A stretch of 8,635 nt of DNA from an uncultured Lachnospiraceae bacterium (GTDB taxonomy: Bacteria; Bacillota; Clostridia; Lachnospirales; Lachnospiraceae), in NCBI GenBank assembly GCA_900539175.1, contig UQAW01000112.1:1-8635 (forward strand), read 5' to 3'. Below the pieces are notes generated by a model. That model made no database searches, was not told the origin of the DNA, and worked only from the letters and a program-made list of their open reading frames with translations. Both the position numbers and the translations under genes were made by a program. Below are positions 1 to 6,101 of this stretch, piece by piece (positions within the stretch are counted from its first letter, which is position 1; each line of letters begins with the position of its first letter).

Positions 1-59
1 ATTAAATTGGCCAGGCTGTATCCGGTTATAGTTTAGAAACTAACCGGATATAGTACTAG
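1..59 (+). repeat. Left terminal inverted repeat (59 bp, internally palindromic)
   Basis: It begins ATTAAATTGGCCAGG and is identical over 59 bp to the reverse complement of 8577-8635; the match breaks at position 60 (C versus T). Inside it, CTGTATCCGGTTA (16-28) pairs with TAACCGGATATAG (41-53) with one mismatch across a 12-base spacer that itself contains GTTT-AG-AAAC. Each end can therefore form a hairpin or present a dyad binding site, as recombinase or transposase sites often do. I do not recognise the repeat as that of a named IS family. Confidence 0.95.
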
Positions 60-92
60 CGAATAAATATAAAACTTATAAAAGAATAGCGC

Positions 93-139
93 TTAAAAAG
101 CTTATACCATTTCATAAAGGAAAAGTATGGGCTTTTTAG
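93..139 (+). terminator. Possible (bidirectional) intrinsic terminator inside the left end
   Basis: AAAAAGCTTATAC (95-107) can pair with GTATGGGCTTTTT (125-137) as RNA, with two G-U pairs and a 17-nt loop, and the pairing extends about two more bases. The A-tract, stem and T-tract order is typical of a bidirectional terminator and could insulate the cargo from outside transcription. The stem is only moderately GC-rich, so this is tentative. Confidence 0.35.
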
Positions 140-265
140 AGAAAAACATGATACTTAGCTTGTATATTTGAAAAATTGGCTTATACGGGCAAAAATTTTT
201 TCTTAAGTTTATGATATTAATTTGAAGTCGTGGCTGTGAGCTGAAAAACTTTAAATTTTTTGTAC

Positions 266-426
266 TAAAATGTAGACTTTTTGGCACTGAGTCTTTCTGA
301 CTTTGACTATGCCCAAAAATGCGCCATCTGTTATGATGAATATAAGTATATCATAAGTGTGCCAAAAAGTCTACTTAAACAAACAGGCATTTACCTTATT
401 ATCAATATTCAATATGGAAAGTGCCA
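266..426 (+). promoter_or_regulatory. Candidate promoter -10 and structured 5' leader of the first operon
   Basis: TAAAAT (266-271) resembles a -10 box, but there is no good -35. Directly after it, GTAGACTTTTTGGCAC (272-287) is the perfect complement of 359-374. The 71 bases between contain a further hairpin, TTATGAT (331-337) with ATCATAA (350-356). A transcript starting here would begin with a closed multi-branched fold. TGGCACT (282-288) could alternatively pair with AGTGCCA (420-426), 17 bases before the AGGAGG at 443-448, so a switch is conceivable. I match it to no known riboswitch class; it could instead be a DNA-level protein-binding dyad. Confidence 0.4.
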
Positions 427-456
427 TAATTTATACAAATTTAGGAGGTGCCTTTA

Positions 457-1551
457 TTGTATCTCAACCCTAATTATGAACTTTCGATTGTTAATAGTCA
501 TTATATCTTGATAAACAAAAAAGAAGATAAATATTATGATATTGATAAAGAAACATATGATTTTTTATTAATGTTAAATGAAATTGATGATTCTCCTGAC
601 ATACAAGCTCGAAAAAATTTTTTAATAGAACATGGTATTATTATAGATAATACATCTCAAATAAGCATTAATTCAAAAGGAATGCAAGAGCGTGGTGGAT
701 TTAGTGTAACTAAAATTAAACTGTTTGGACTAAATGTCAATAGTTGCATTGACAAAAGTAAAATATTATCAAACATATGTAATTCAAACAAATTGATTTC
801 ATACTTAAGGATTACAGCAGCTATTGGGGTAATATTGTCTGTTATTATTACAGTTTGGGCTTGCCCGCATTTTTTATATCAAGTTCAAAATTCCTCTAAA
901 AGAATACTTACATACTTGCCGTTTGTTTATTGTAGTATCCTCTTAATAACCTGCTTACACGAAGTTGGACATGTTTTTGTGTGCAAACATTTTTGCCATT
1001 ATGTTGGAAAATGCGGTGTGATGTTATTTTTTGTTACGCCGGTCTTATATACAAACACAACCATATCATCCTTTCTTCCTGCGAAGCAGAAATATAAAGT
1101 TATTGCTGCGGGAATAGAAATGCAAATTGCAATTTCAGGAATGCTTTCAATAGTGATTGCTGTTTTGCTTTTTTTTGGTGATTTTCGGTGGACGGCTATA
1201 TATTTGGTTAATTTAATGAATATTACATATGTGTTATTAAATTTGAATCCGCTATTTAAGTATGATGGTTATTGGCTACTTTCGACGAAGTGGAACACAG
1301 AACGACTATATGAAAAATCTATCTGTGAAGTGAAAGCGGTATTTAGTCTTAAATACAACAAAAAAATTAACAAAAAGAAGTTTTTATTTGGTATTGCGGT
1401 AATTTGTTTTTATCTCATTATGTGGATAGGTACAATTTGGACAATATACACTTTATTATATCCTATTATTGAGGGATATTCTTATTGTGTGATCGGAGTA
1501 GTTATTTTGTTAGTAGTTTGCGAAATTGTGAAGTGGATTAAAACAAAATAA
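457..1551 (+). CDS. M50-family intramembrane zinc metalloprotease with PqqD/RRE-like N-terminus (daptide MpaP-like)
   Basis: This is a 364-aa membrane metalloprotease, probably cleaving the leader or releasing the mature peptide at the membrane. The zinc motif HEVGH lies at residues 168-172 within a membrane segment, and the second M50 signature NLNPLFKYDGYW at 262-273 supplies Asp270. About six hydrophobic segments follow residue 118 (roughly 119-137, 154-168, 186-198, 217-262, 309-334, 341-359). Residues 1-65 are soluble and look like a PqqD-type winged helix (YYDIDKETYDFL), the fold used as RiPP recognition element. Start choice: the in-frame GTG at 448 lies within the AGGAGG at 443-448, so TTG at 457, 8 nt downstream, is the better start. 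M50 proteases occur in daptide clusters and in the YydH system. The family is secure; the substrate is inferred from the precursor genes just downstream. Confidence 0.88.
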   Translation: MYLNPNYELSIVNSHYILINKKEDKYYDIDKETYDFLLMLNEIDDSPDIQARKNFLIEHGIIIDNTSQISINSKGMQERGGFSVTKIKLFGLNVNSCIDKSKILSNICNSNKLISYLRITAAIGVILSVIITVWACPHFLYQVQNSSKRILTYLPFVYCSILLITCLHEVGHVFVCKHFCHYVGKCGVMLFFVTPVLYTNTTISSFLPAKQKYKVIAAGIEMQIAISGMLSIVIAVLLFFGDFRWTAIYLVNLMNITYVLLNLNPLFKYDGYWLLSTKWNTERLYEKSICEVKAVFSLKYNKKINKKKFLFGIAVICFYLIMWIGTIWTIYTLLYPIIEGYSYCVIGVVILLVVCEIVKWIKTK

Positions 1552-1567
1552 TTCTCCAAAAAAATGA

Positions 1568-1601
1568 TATAGTGTCAGTTCAATTATGAACTATCTCTAT
1601 A
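1568..1601 (+). other. Stem-loop between protease gene and first precursor
   Basis: AGTTCA (1577-1582) pairs with TGAACT (1587-1592), and TATAG (1568-1572) with CTATA (1597-1601) across a 4x4 internal loop. It sits in the 76-base gap before the first precursor and has no T-tract. It may influence mRNA processing or stability; function is unproven. Confidence 0.3.
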
Positions 1602-1627
1602 AATATAAAAAAGAAAGGAGAAAAACC

Positions 1628-1750
1628 ATGACTAATTTTATGTTCAACGAAATTGAAACCGTAGAAGTGCCTTGTAACGGGTGCTTTTGGGGTGGAGTAG
1701 GCGCAGTTTTAGCTGGAGTAGGACTGGGTGTATCAATTGCATTAACTTAA
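1628..1750 (+). CDS. RiPP precursor peptide 1 (daptide-like, C-terminal Thr)
   Basis: This 40-aa precursor starts at ATG with AAAGGAG seven bases upstream. The leader MTNFMFNEIETVEVP (1-15) is acidic and nearly matches that of the next gene (shared N3, F4, F6, E8, E10, T11, V12, E13, P15). After Pro15 the putative core of 25 residues begins CNGCFWGG, continues as a Gly/Ala/Val/Leu-rich stretch with GxxxG-type spacing, and ends GVSIALT. The terminal Thr is the residue converted to a dimethyl-propanediamine group in daptides. The core also has two Cys (16, 19) and one Trp (21). A membrane-active helix is expected. The cleavage site after Pro15 is inferred from where the leader similarity ends. 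Confidence 0.87.
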   Translation: MTNFMFNEIETVEVPCNGCFWGGVGAVLAGVGLGVSIALT

Positions 1751-1774
1751 AAATCTATGAAAGGAAAGAAAATC

Positions 1775-1906
1775 ATGAATAATTTTCGTTTTGTTGAAGT
1801 TGAAACGGTAGAAATGCCTGGGCATCTCGGTTGTGCCGTTGCAGGAGTCATCGTTGGTGGTGGTATTGGTATTGCAGCAATTGGTGTTGGTGCAGCTATT
1901 ACCTAA
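1775..1906 (+). CDS. RiPP precursor peptide 2 (daptide-like, C-terminal Thr)
   Basis: This 43-aa precursor lies 24 bases after precursor 1 and has its own AAAGGA site nine bases before the ATG. The leader MNNFRFVEVETVEMP parallels that of precursor 1, while the core from residue 16 (GHLGCAVAGV onward) differs. It is almost entirely Gly, Ala, Val and Ile with one Cys (20) and ends GAAIT. A conserved leader, divergent hydrophobic core and shared C-terminal Thr are what is expected of two substrates of one maturation machinery, possibly a two-component peptide. A strong hairpin follows the stop codon. Confidence 0.87.
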   Translation: MNNFRFVEVETVEMPGHLGCAVAGVIVGGGIGIAAIGVGAAIT

Positions 1907-1914
1907 ATTTTATT

Positions 1915-1949
1915 TGTTTACATGGTGGAATTTTTCCACCATGTAAACA
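1915..1949 (+). terminator. Strong hairpin after the precursors (partial terminator or 3' stabiliser)
   Basis: A perfect 16-bp stem with a 3-base loop: GTTTACATGGTGGAA (1916-1930) pairs with TTCCACCATGTAAAC (1934-1948), extended by one T-A pair. The sequence after it (ATTCTATTCTTT-like) is T-rich but not a clean T-tract. The position suits partial termination or protection of the 3' end, keeping precursor mRNA in excess over enzyme mRNA. Confidence 0.7.
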
Positions 1950-1980
1950 TTCTATTCTTTGTATATGTGAGGGTGTGATA

Positions 1981-2706
1981 ATGGAGTATACTTATATTGT
2001 AGGTGCTGGTAGCAAGATAGCAGTTGAGTTTATAAAAAGAAATTCTAATAAAAAATATATTCTCTTTGACTTGGATGAAAAACTACCTTGTTTAAAAGAG
2101 GATCTTGTAGGTGTTTTTTCAAATATCCTTTATTTCGGTTTAGACATAAGGGAATGTAAAAAGATAAAAGCATTATTTGACAAGTTAAAAGTATTTCCAT
2201 GCAAAGAGTTAGTTGTTTTGGCTGGTGTAAATATTTTAGAGGAAGCACTAAATATTTCCGAGGAAATGTGGGATATGATAATTGATACTAATTTAAAGGG
2301 ATGTTTTTTTATTATGCGTGAAGCAGCCAAAAATATGATTTATCACGATATTAATGGAAGTATTGTAAATATTGCTTCGCAACATGGACATGTTGGAAAT
2401 TTAAATAGGGCAGCATATTGTGCAAGCAAAGCGGCCGTTTTAAATTTAAACCGTGTTCTTGCTCTAGAGTGGGCAACTTTTGGTATCAGAGTAAATTCAA
2501 TTTCTCCAACATGGATTACATATTCGCATAATAAGGACTTATTGAATGATAATGAGTTTAAAAAGAAAAATCTTTATAAAATTCCTCTTAGAAAATACTG
2601 TACATCAACTGATATTGTTAATGCAATTGAATATCTCTTATCGGATAAAAGCAGGATGATGACAGGTCAAAGTATTATATTAGATGGCGGTTGGACAATA
2701 AAATAA
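1981..2706 (+). CDS. Short-chain dehydrogenase/reductase, proposed Thr oxidative decarboxylase
   Basis: A 241-aa classical SDR, full length for the family. The start is the ATG at 1981, preceded by GAGGG; the frame is open further upstream, but that stretch crosses precursor 2 and the hairpin. Visible motifs are a nucleotide-binding glycine segment VGAGSKIA (7-14, reduced compared with TGxxxGIG), Asp30 at the end of strand 2 (suggesting NAD rather than NADP), LAG (80-82), Asn104, Ser133 and the catalytic pair Tyr146/Lys150 in YCASK, and the C-terminal DGGW. Inferred role: oxidation of the beta-hydroxyl of the precursor C-terminal Thr to a beta-keto acid, which loses CO2 to leave an aminoacetone terminus. 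In the characterised daptide pathway this step belongs to MpaB, which I recall as a different dehydrogenase type, so an SDR would be a substitution. The SDR fold is certain; the substrate is inferred. Confidence 0.87.
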   Translation: MEYTYIVGAGSKIAVEFIKRNSNKKYILFDLDEKLPCLKEDLVGVFSNILYFGLDIRECKKIKALFDKLKVFPCKELVVLAGVNILEEALNISEEMWDMIIDTNLKGCFFIMREAAKNMIYHDINGSIVNIASQHGHVGNLNRAAYCASKAAVLNLNRVLALEWATFGIRVNSISPTWITYSHNKDLLNDNEFKKKNLYKIPLRKYCTSTDIVNAIEYLLSDKSRMMTGQSIILDGGWTIK

Positions 2707-2720
2707 CACTCTTTTAAGCC

Positions 2721-2769
2721 GTCTTATAAGACATATAGTTTAAGTTACATGATTTTTTAATGCTATAAT
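2721..2769 (+). promoter_or_regulatory. Internal promoter with extended -10 and upstream palindrome
   Basis: TGCTATAAT ends at 2769, giving a consensus TATAAT (2764-2769) with an extended-10 TG. The best -35 candidate is TTAAGT (2740-2745) with an 18-base spacer and is weak, as extended -10 promoters tolerate. A perfect 12-bp palindrome GTCTTATAAGAC lies at 2721-2732, about 32 bases upstream of the -10, and could be an operator. The promoter would drive the radical SAM-to-DUF6440 operon separately from the precursor mRNA. Confidence 0.5.
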
Positions 2770-2799
2770 GTTATTTTTACAATATTAAATATAGAAAGT

Positions 2800-4134
2800 A
2801 TGATAAAAAATATGAAAACAAAAACTTTACTAATTAATTTGCCATGTTATCTTTCTATGAAAGACTTCGTGGAAAATGATTATGGATACAATCCATCATT
2901 AGGATTATTAGCAATTGCTGAATATTTAGGTTTGTTTGAGTTTGAAACTAAAGTTATTGATTATAACTATACAAATATAGATTATGAAAGTCTTGAGAGA
3001 ATTATTTTAGATGAAAATTACTCTGTAGTAGGCATTACAGCCTATACAGAGAATTTAAATTTAGTATTAAAGTTTAGTAAAACAATAAAGAAAATAAACA
3101 AACACATAACCGTGGTTGTTGGTGGTCCGCATGCAACGTTAAAGCCAGAAGATATAGTAAAGAGTAGATATGTTGACTGTGTGACAGTTCGTGATGGAGA
3201 AGCGACTTTTTTAGAATTGCTTTCCTACTTTGAGTTTGGGGGAGAATTTATTCCCAAACAAGCACTTGAAGGCGTTATATTTAACAATGAACCCTACAAA
3301 ATAAGAGATAACGTAACAGACTTGAGTCTTTTGCCAATAATTAACAGAGATAAAATGGATTCATCTAAATATAAGAATGTCGTTACAATATATTCTAGTA
3401 AAGGATGCCCTGGGAAATGCATATATTGTGCAGCATCATTTATATCGGGGGCTCGTTATCGAATAAGAAATGTATACAGCATTTTTTTGGAGTGTTGGTT
3501 AATTTATTATCAACTAAACAAAACGGTGGATAGATTGTTTTTTATTGATGACACATTTACTGTTCATAAAAAGAGAACTAAAGATTTTTGTCATCTTGTA
3601 AAAAAATATAATTATCCACTATTGTGGAGTTGTGAATCCAGAATTGATGTCATGAAGAAAGAGACTATCGATTTGTTTGCAGAGTCTAATTGCTATGCAA
3701 TTCAGTTTGGTGTGGAAAGCGGGAGTCAGTATGTCTTAGATACCATAAAAAAGAATATAGATCTTGCTCATTTGGAAGAAATCGTATCTTATGCAAGTAA
3801 GTATGCAATGGAGATATTTCTTGGTTTTATGTTAGGTCATTACGTTGATACCATTGAAACTATGCAAGATACTATTAACTATATAAAACGAATGTTAAAA
3901 ATTAATCAATATGTTCAATATTCTGTTTCTATCAACACGCCCTTTCCAGGAACGTGGCAATATGAACATGCCAATGAAATTGGATTGACAATAACAGATT
4001 TTGATTACTCTCATTACAATTTAATTACTCCTGTAATCAAAACAAAATTTTTTGATAAGGTTGTCTTGGAGAAATTGTTTGAACAAGCAAATGCACTAAG
4101 AGTAACAAATAATATGGAAAAGGAAAGTAAATGA
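2800..4134 (+). CDS. B12-binding-domain radical SAM protein (class B-type)
   Basis: This 444-aa protein has a B12-binding-like Rossmann domain (about 8-145, with VVGITAYTEN at 77-86 and VVGGPHATLKPEDI at 106-119) followed by a radical SAM domain whose CxxxCxxC is C203-C207-C210 (CPGKCIYC). Further family signatures are FFIDDTFT (247-254), GVESGS (304-309) and NTPFPGT (379-385). The DxHxxG B12 motif is absent, as is common in this class. Class B enzymes include peptide and natural-product C-methyltransferases and some cyclases, so C-methylation of the core peptide is plausible; the reaction cannot be read from sequence. Start is ambiguous: ATG 2800 has a GAAAG almost touching it, and ATG 2812 (MKTKTLLIN) would be the more typical N-terminus. 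The 3' end overlaps the next gene by ATGA. Confidence 0.9.
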   Translation: MIKNMKTKTLLINLPCYLSMKDFVENDYGYNPSLGLLAIAEYLGLFEFETKVIDYNYTNIDYESLERIILDENYSVVGITAYTENLNLVLKFSKTIKKINKHITVVVGGPHATLKPEDIVKSRYVDCVTVRDGEATFLELLSYFEFGGEFIPKQALEGVIFNNEPYKIRDNVTDLSLLPIINRDKMDSSKYKNVVTIYSSKGCPGKCIYCAASFISGARYRIRNVYSIFLECWLIYYQLNKTVDRLFFIDDTFTVHKKRTKDFCHLVKKYNYPLLWSCESRIDVMKKETIDLFAESNCYAIQFGVESGSQYVLDTIKKNIDLAHLEEIVSYASKYAMEIFLGFMLGHYVDTIETMQDTINYIKRMLKINQYVQYSVSINTPFPGTWQYEHANEIGLTITDFDYSHYNLITPVIKTKFFDKVVLEKLFEQANALRVTNNMEKESK

Positions 4135-4343
4135 TGATATTAGTAAGAACCGTACAAAATTTGAGTTATATTGGCACCGTCTGCCATATGTCCGAAGCAA
4201 TGCTTTCTCTTGAGATAAATAAGCAAAATCAATTATGCTGTCATATCCCATGGAATGAAATAAAGATGCTTATATTCAATGGCAATACCATCGACCAAAA
4301 GAATGTAAAAGAAGCTGTAAAGGAGATGATGAAGCATGAATAA
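4131..4343 (+). CDS. Small protein, paralogue of the next gene, unknown function
   Basis: A 70-aa protein with no signal peptide or membrane segment. It overlaps the radical SAM stop by 4 bases and has AGGA at 4121-4124; the second codon is also ATG, so translation could start at 4134. The pattern is beta-rich followed by one amphipathic helix: YIGTVCHMSEAMLSLEI, a hydrophobic strand ending IPWNEIKMLIF, then GN and a Lys/Glu-rich helix (KNVKEAVKEMM). It aligns over its whole length with the next protein, giving a tandem pair. The placement of Gly and hydrophobic residues faintly recalls an Sm-like barrel, but I do not assign it. A peptide-binding or accessory subunit role for the neighbouring enzymes is a guess from context. 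Confidence 0.75.
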   Translation: MMILVRTVQNLSYIGTVCHMSEAMLSLEINKQNQLCCHIPWNEIKMLIFNGNTIDQKNVKEAVKEMMKHE

Positions 4344-4551
4344 GCATTTACTTGTTAACTCTCGAGAACACTGTTTTGTGGGAGATTATTTTAACTATCA
4401 GGACAAAATTCTGTATATAAAGCAGAGTGAAAAAAGTGAAATTTTATTAAGCGTTCCTATTCAATATATTGATTATATTATTACTGTTTCAGGGAATCAA
4501 TATACTTCCATAAAAGATATTGAAAAACAATTAATGGAATTCGCTGGTTAG
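4336..4551 (+). CDS. Small protein, paralogue of the preceding gene, unknown function
   Basis: A 71-aa soluble protein overlapping the previous gene by 8 bases, with AGGAG at 4321-4325 ten bases before ATG. It shares the pattern of the previous protein: (Y/F)(I/V)G near residue 15, a strand pair, a central IP or VP with following Ile-rich strand (VPIQYIDYIITVSGNQY), and a C-terminal helix (IKDIEKQLMEF). The two probably arose by duplication and may form a heterodimer. I do not recognise the family. Confidence 0.75.
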   Translation: MNKHLLVNSREHCFVGDYFNYQDKILYIKQSEKSEILLSVPIQYIDYIITVSGNQYTSIKDIEKQLMEFAG

Positions 4552-4568
4552 AAAGGAATAAAATCATA

Positions 4569-6101
4569 ATGAGAAAACTTTATTTACTTGATATTTGTGA
4601 AAGAGACGGACTTTTTATCTTTAATAAAGACGAAGTTTTGTTTTCAGAAATTGCAAAAAAATATACTGTTGTAAATACTTCTTCAGATAATATTAGTAAT
4701 TTAAATGATTTGATTATTAACATTGCAGATGAACACCCAGAGTGTGTATTAATTAAAATCAATTCTAACTGTTCGCAATTAATATGTGCTTTACTTAAAG
4801 GATTGTCCGATGAAGGAATTGTAGAAATTGTTTTATTGGCACCCCAAATGAAAAAAAGGGGTATTGTTTCATTAAATAATATATCTTATCATGTTATAAC
4901 CTCAATTCGAGAATTAGAAGAAAAAGAATATTCTGTAATATACGAAATGCAGGAGATTTTTGATGGTGTTGTGAAATACAATCCTGATTATTCTGAAACT
5001 ATGCAGAATGGAATTGAAGCTTTTTTGACTGGAGTATATCCAACTGCTGGACAGTTATCAAATTTAAAACATGTCTTGCTTCAGGAAGAAAATTTAAACG
5101 AAAATGTTACCTTTAGCGAATTATTTGACATTAATTCTGCTATAATCTATTCAAATTATGACTCGAATAGATTTAAATTAATAAAAGAAATGCCTTCTAC
5201 CTTTTATCAACATATACACCAAATTAAGAATGATTCTGTATATTTTGACAACACAGATAGTCATTTGAAAGTAAATTGCATAAACTATGCGGACTACATA
5301 GATCAGGATGATGCATTTTTGAAAATTTCTAACGGTTCAGATATTCTTGCTCTGCTAAATGATGTTGATACTTATCTGCAAAGTGGTAACATTAAAGTGA
5401 TAGGTGCTACCTTTATAAATGCATGTGCGTTAGGTGCAGCTCAATGCGTTCTCACTAAGTTGTTTAGGGGCGTATTAGACTCTGCAGGAAATCTTATGCC
5501 TTGCCTGGGATGCAGTCAAAATATTGGTTCAATAAGGGACGATAGTTTTGAATTGATTAGAAATGCATCTCGCATAGCGAACAAAGAGAAAATCCGACGG
5601 AATTGCGAAGAATGTGAGAATAGTCAGTTTTGTTCTAAATGTGCTCTGCTGCCAGACGGAATAACGAGACAGGAGTATTGCTCTTTGATTAATCACGATG
5701 GATTATTTGATTATGTTTACAAGACTATAATTGTTGGGAAATTATTTGGCAATGGAAAAATTGTTCCTAAACAAGATCTTAAAAAGCTTATAATTAGCTC
5801 ACCCTATAACCCTCTGGTTGTTCAAAAAACAGAACTTTCTGGAACGGAGTTTACAAGTAAAAAAAGATCTATGTTAATTGCTGTTCAACTTAATAATAAC
5901 TATTATGTTTTTGGATATAAATTATCAAAATTGTACCAGACAGATAAACGTTTTGTTTATATTGCGGAACTATATGATATGAATCTTCCCATTGAAAAGG
6001 CAGTGGAACTCTATTCGAAGAAATTTGATATTGCATTAGTTCATGCTAAGGCTCATGTAATAGAGGCATATCAAATGATAAAGGATGCGGTAATAGTATG
6101 A
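4569..6101 (+). CDS. SPASM-like Fe-S protein without radical SAM motif, with C-terminal RRE-like domain
   Basis: A 510-aa protein with three visible parts. Residues 1-115 alternate strands and helices in a Rossmann-like pattern, possibly a degenerate B12-binding-type fold. Residues 300-375 look like a SPASM domain: GNLMPCLGC (C312, C315), then NIGSI, then CEEC (C346, C349), FCSKC (C355, C358) and C371, enough ligands for one or two Fe-S clusters. No CxxxCxxC occurs anywhere, so the catalytic radical SAM cluster is missing and 116-300 may be a vestigial barrel. Residues 430-510 (NNNYYVFGYKLSKLY, then FVYIAELYD, then a helical end) resemble the PqqD/RRE winged helix that binds leader peptides. 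It may deliver the precursor to partner enzymes, much as the RRE protein MpaC does for daptides. Start has AAAGGA eleven bases upstream. Domain reading is from motifs only. Confidence 0.8.
   Translation: MRKLYLLDICERDGLFIFNKDEVLFSEIAKKYTVVNTSSDNISNLNDLIINIADEHPECVLIKINSNCSQLICALLKGLSDEGIVEIVLLAPQMKKRGIVSLNNISYHVITSIRELEEKEYSVIYEMQEIFDGVVKYNPDYSETMQNGIEAFLTGVYPTAGQLSNLKHVLLQEENLNENVTFSELFDINSAIIYSNYDSNRFKLIKEMPSTFYQHIHQIKNDSVYFDNTDSHLKVNCINYADYIDQDDAFLKISNGSDILALLNDVDTYLQSGNIKVIGATFINACALGAAQCVLTKLFRGVLDSAGNLMPCLGCSQNIGSIRDDSFELIRNASRIANKEKIRRNCEECENSQFCSKCALLPDGITRQEYCSLINHDGLFDYVYKTIIVGKLFGNGKIVPKQDLKKLIISSPYNPLVVQKTELSGTEFTSKKRSMLIAVQLNNNYYVFGYKLSKLYQTDKRFVYIAELYDMNLPIEKAVELYSKKFDIALVHAKAHVIEAYQMIKDAVIV

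Larger units (their letters stand above)
60..456. other. Noncoding left flank with terminator-like hairpin and leader structure
   Basis: This is the largest stretch without a credible gene. It holds a terminator-like stem-loop at 93-139, an AT-rich segment (138-265) in which I see only the repeated word GCTTATAC (100-107 and 179-186), and a long inverted repeat at 272-374 preceding the protease gene. The open frame across 281-511 lacks a ribosome binding site and runs into the protease gene, so I do not call it. Confidence 0.6.

Noticed and set aside
102..287. Open frame on the - strand near the left end
   Set aside because: It has low-complexity composition, no recognisable motif, and overlaps the terminator-like hairpin and leader repeat. 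It looks like chance in AT-rich DNA.
272..426. Cobalamin riboswitch, suggested by the B12-type enzyme
   Set aside because: The region is too short and lacks the conserved B12-box sequence; only a GGCACTG-like word is present.
281..511. Open frame on the + strand of 76 codons starting at TTG
   Set aside because: It has no ribosome binding site, lies across the inverted repeat and hairpin of the leader, and overlaps the start of the M50 protease gene in another frame.
1831..1980. N-terminal extension of the SDR
   Set aside because: This stretch covers precursor 2 in another frame plus the strong hairpin and encodes a Cys/Trp-rich nonsense sequence. The ATG at 1981 gives a canonical SDR start with a ribosome binding site.
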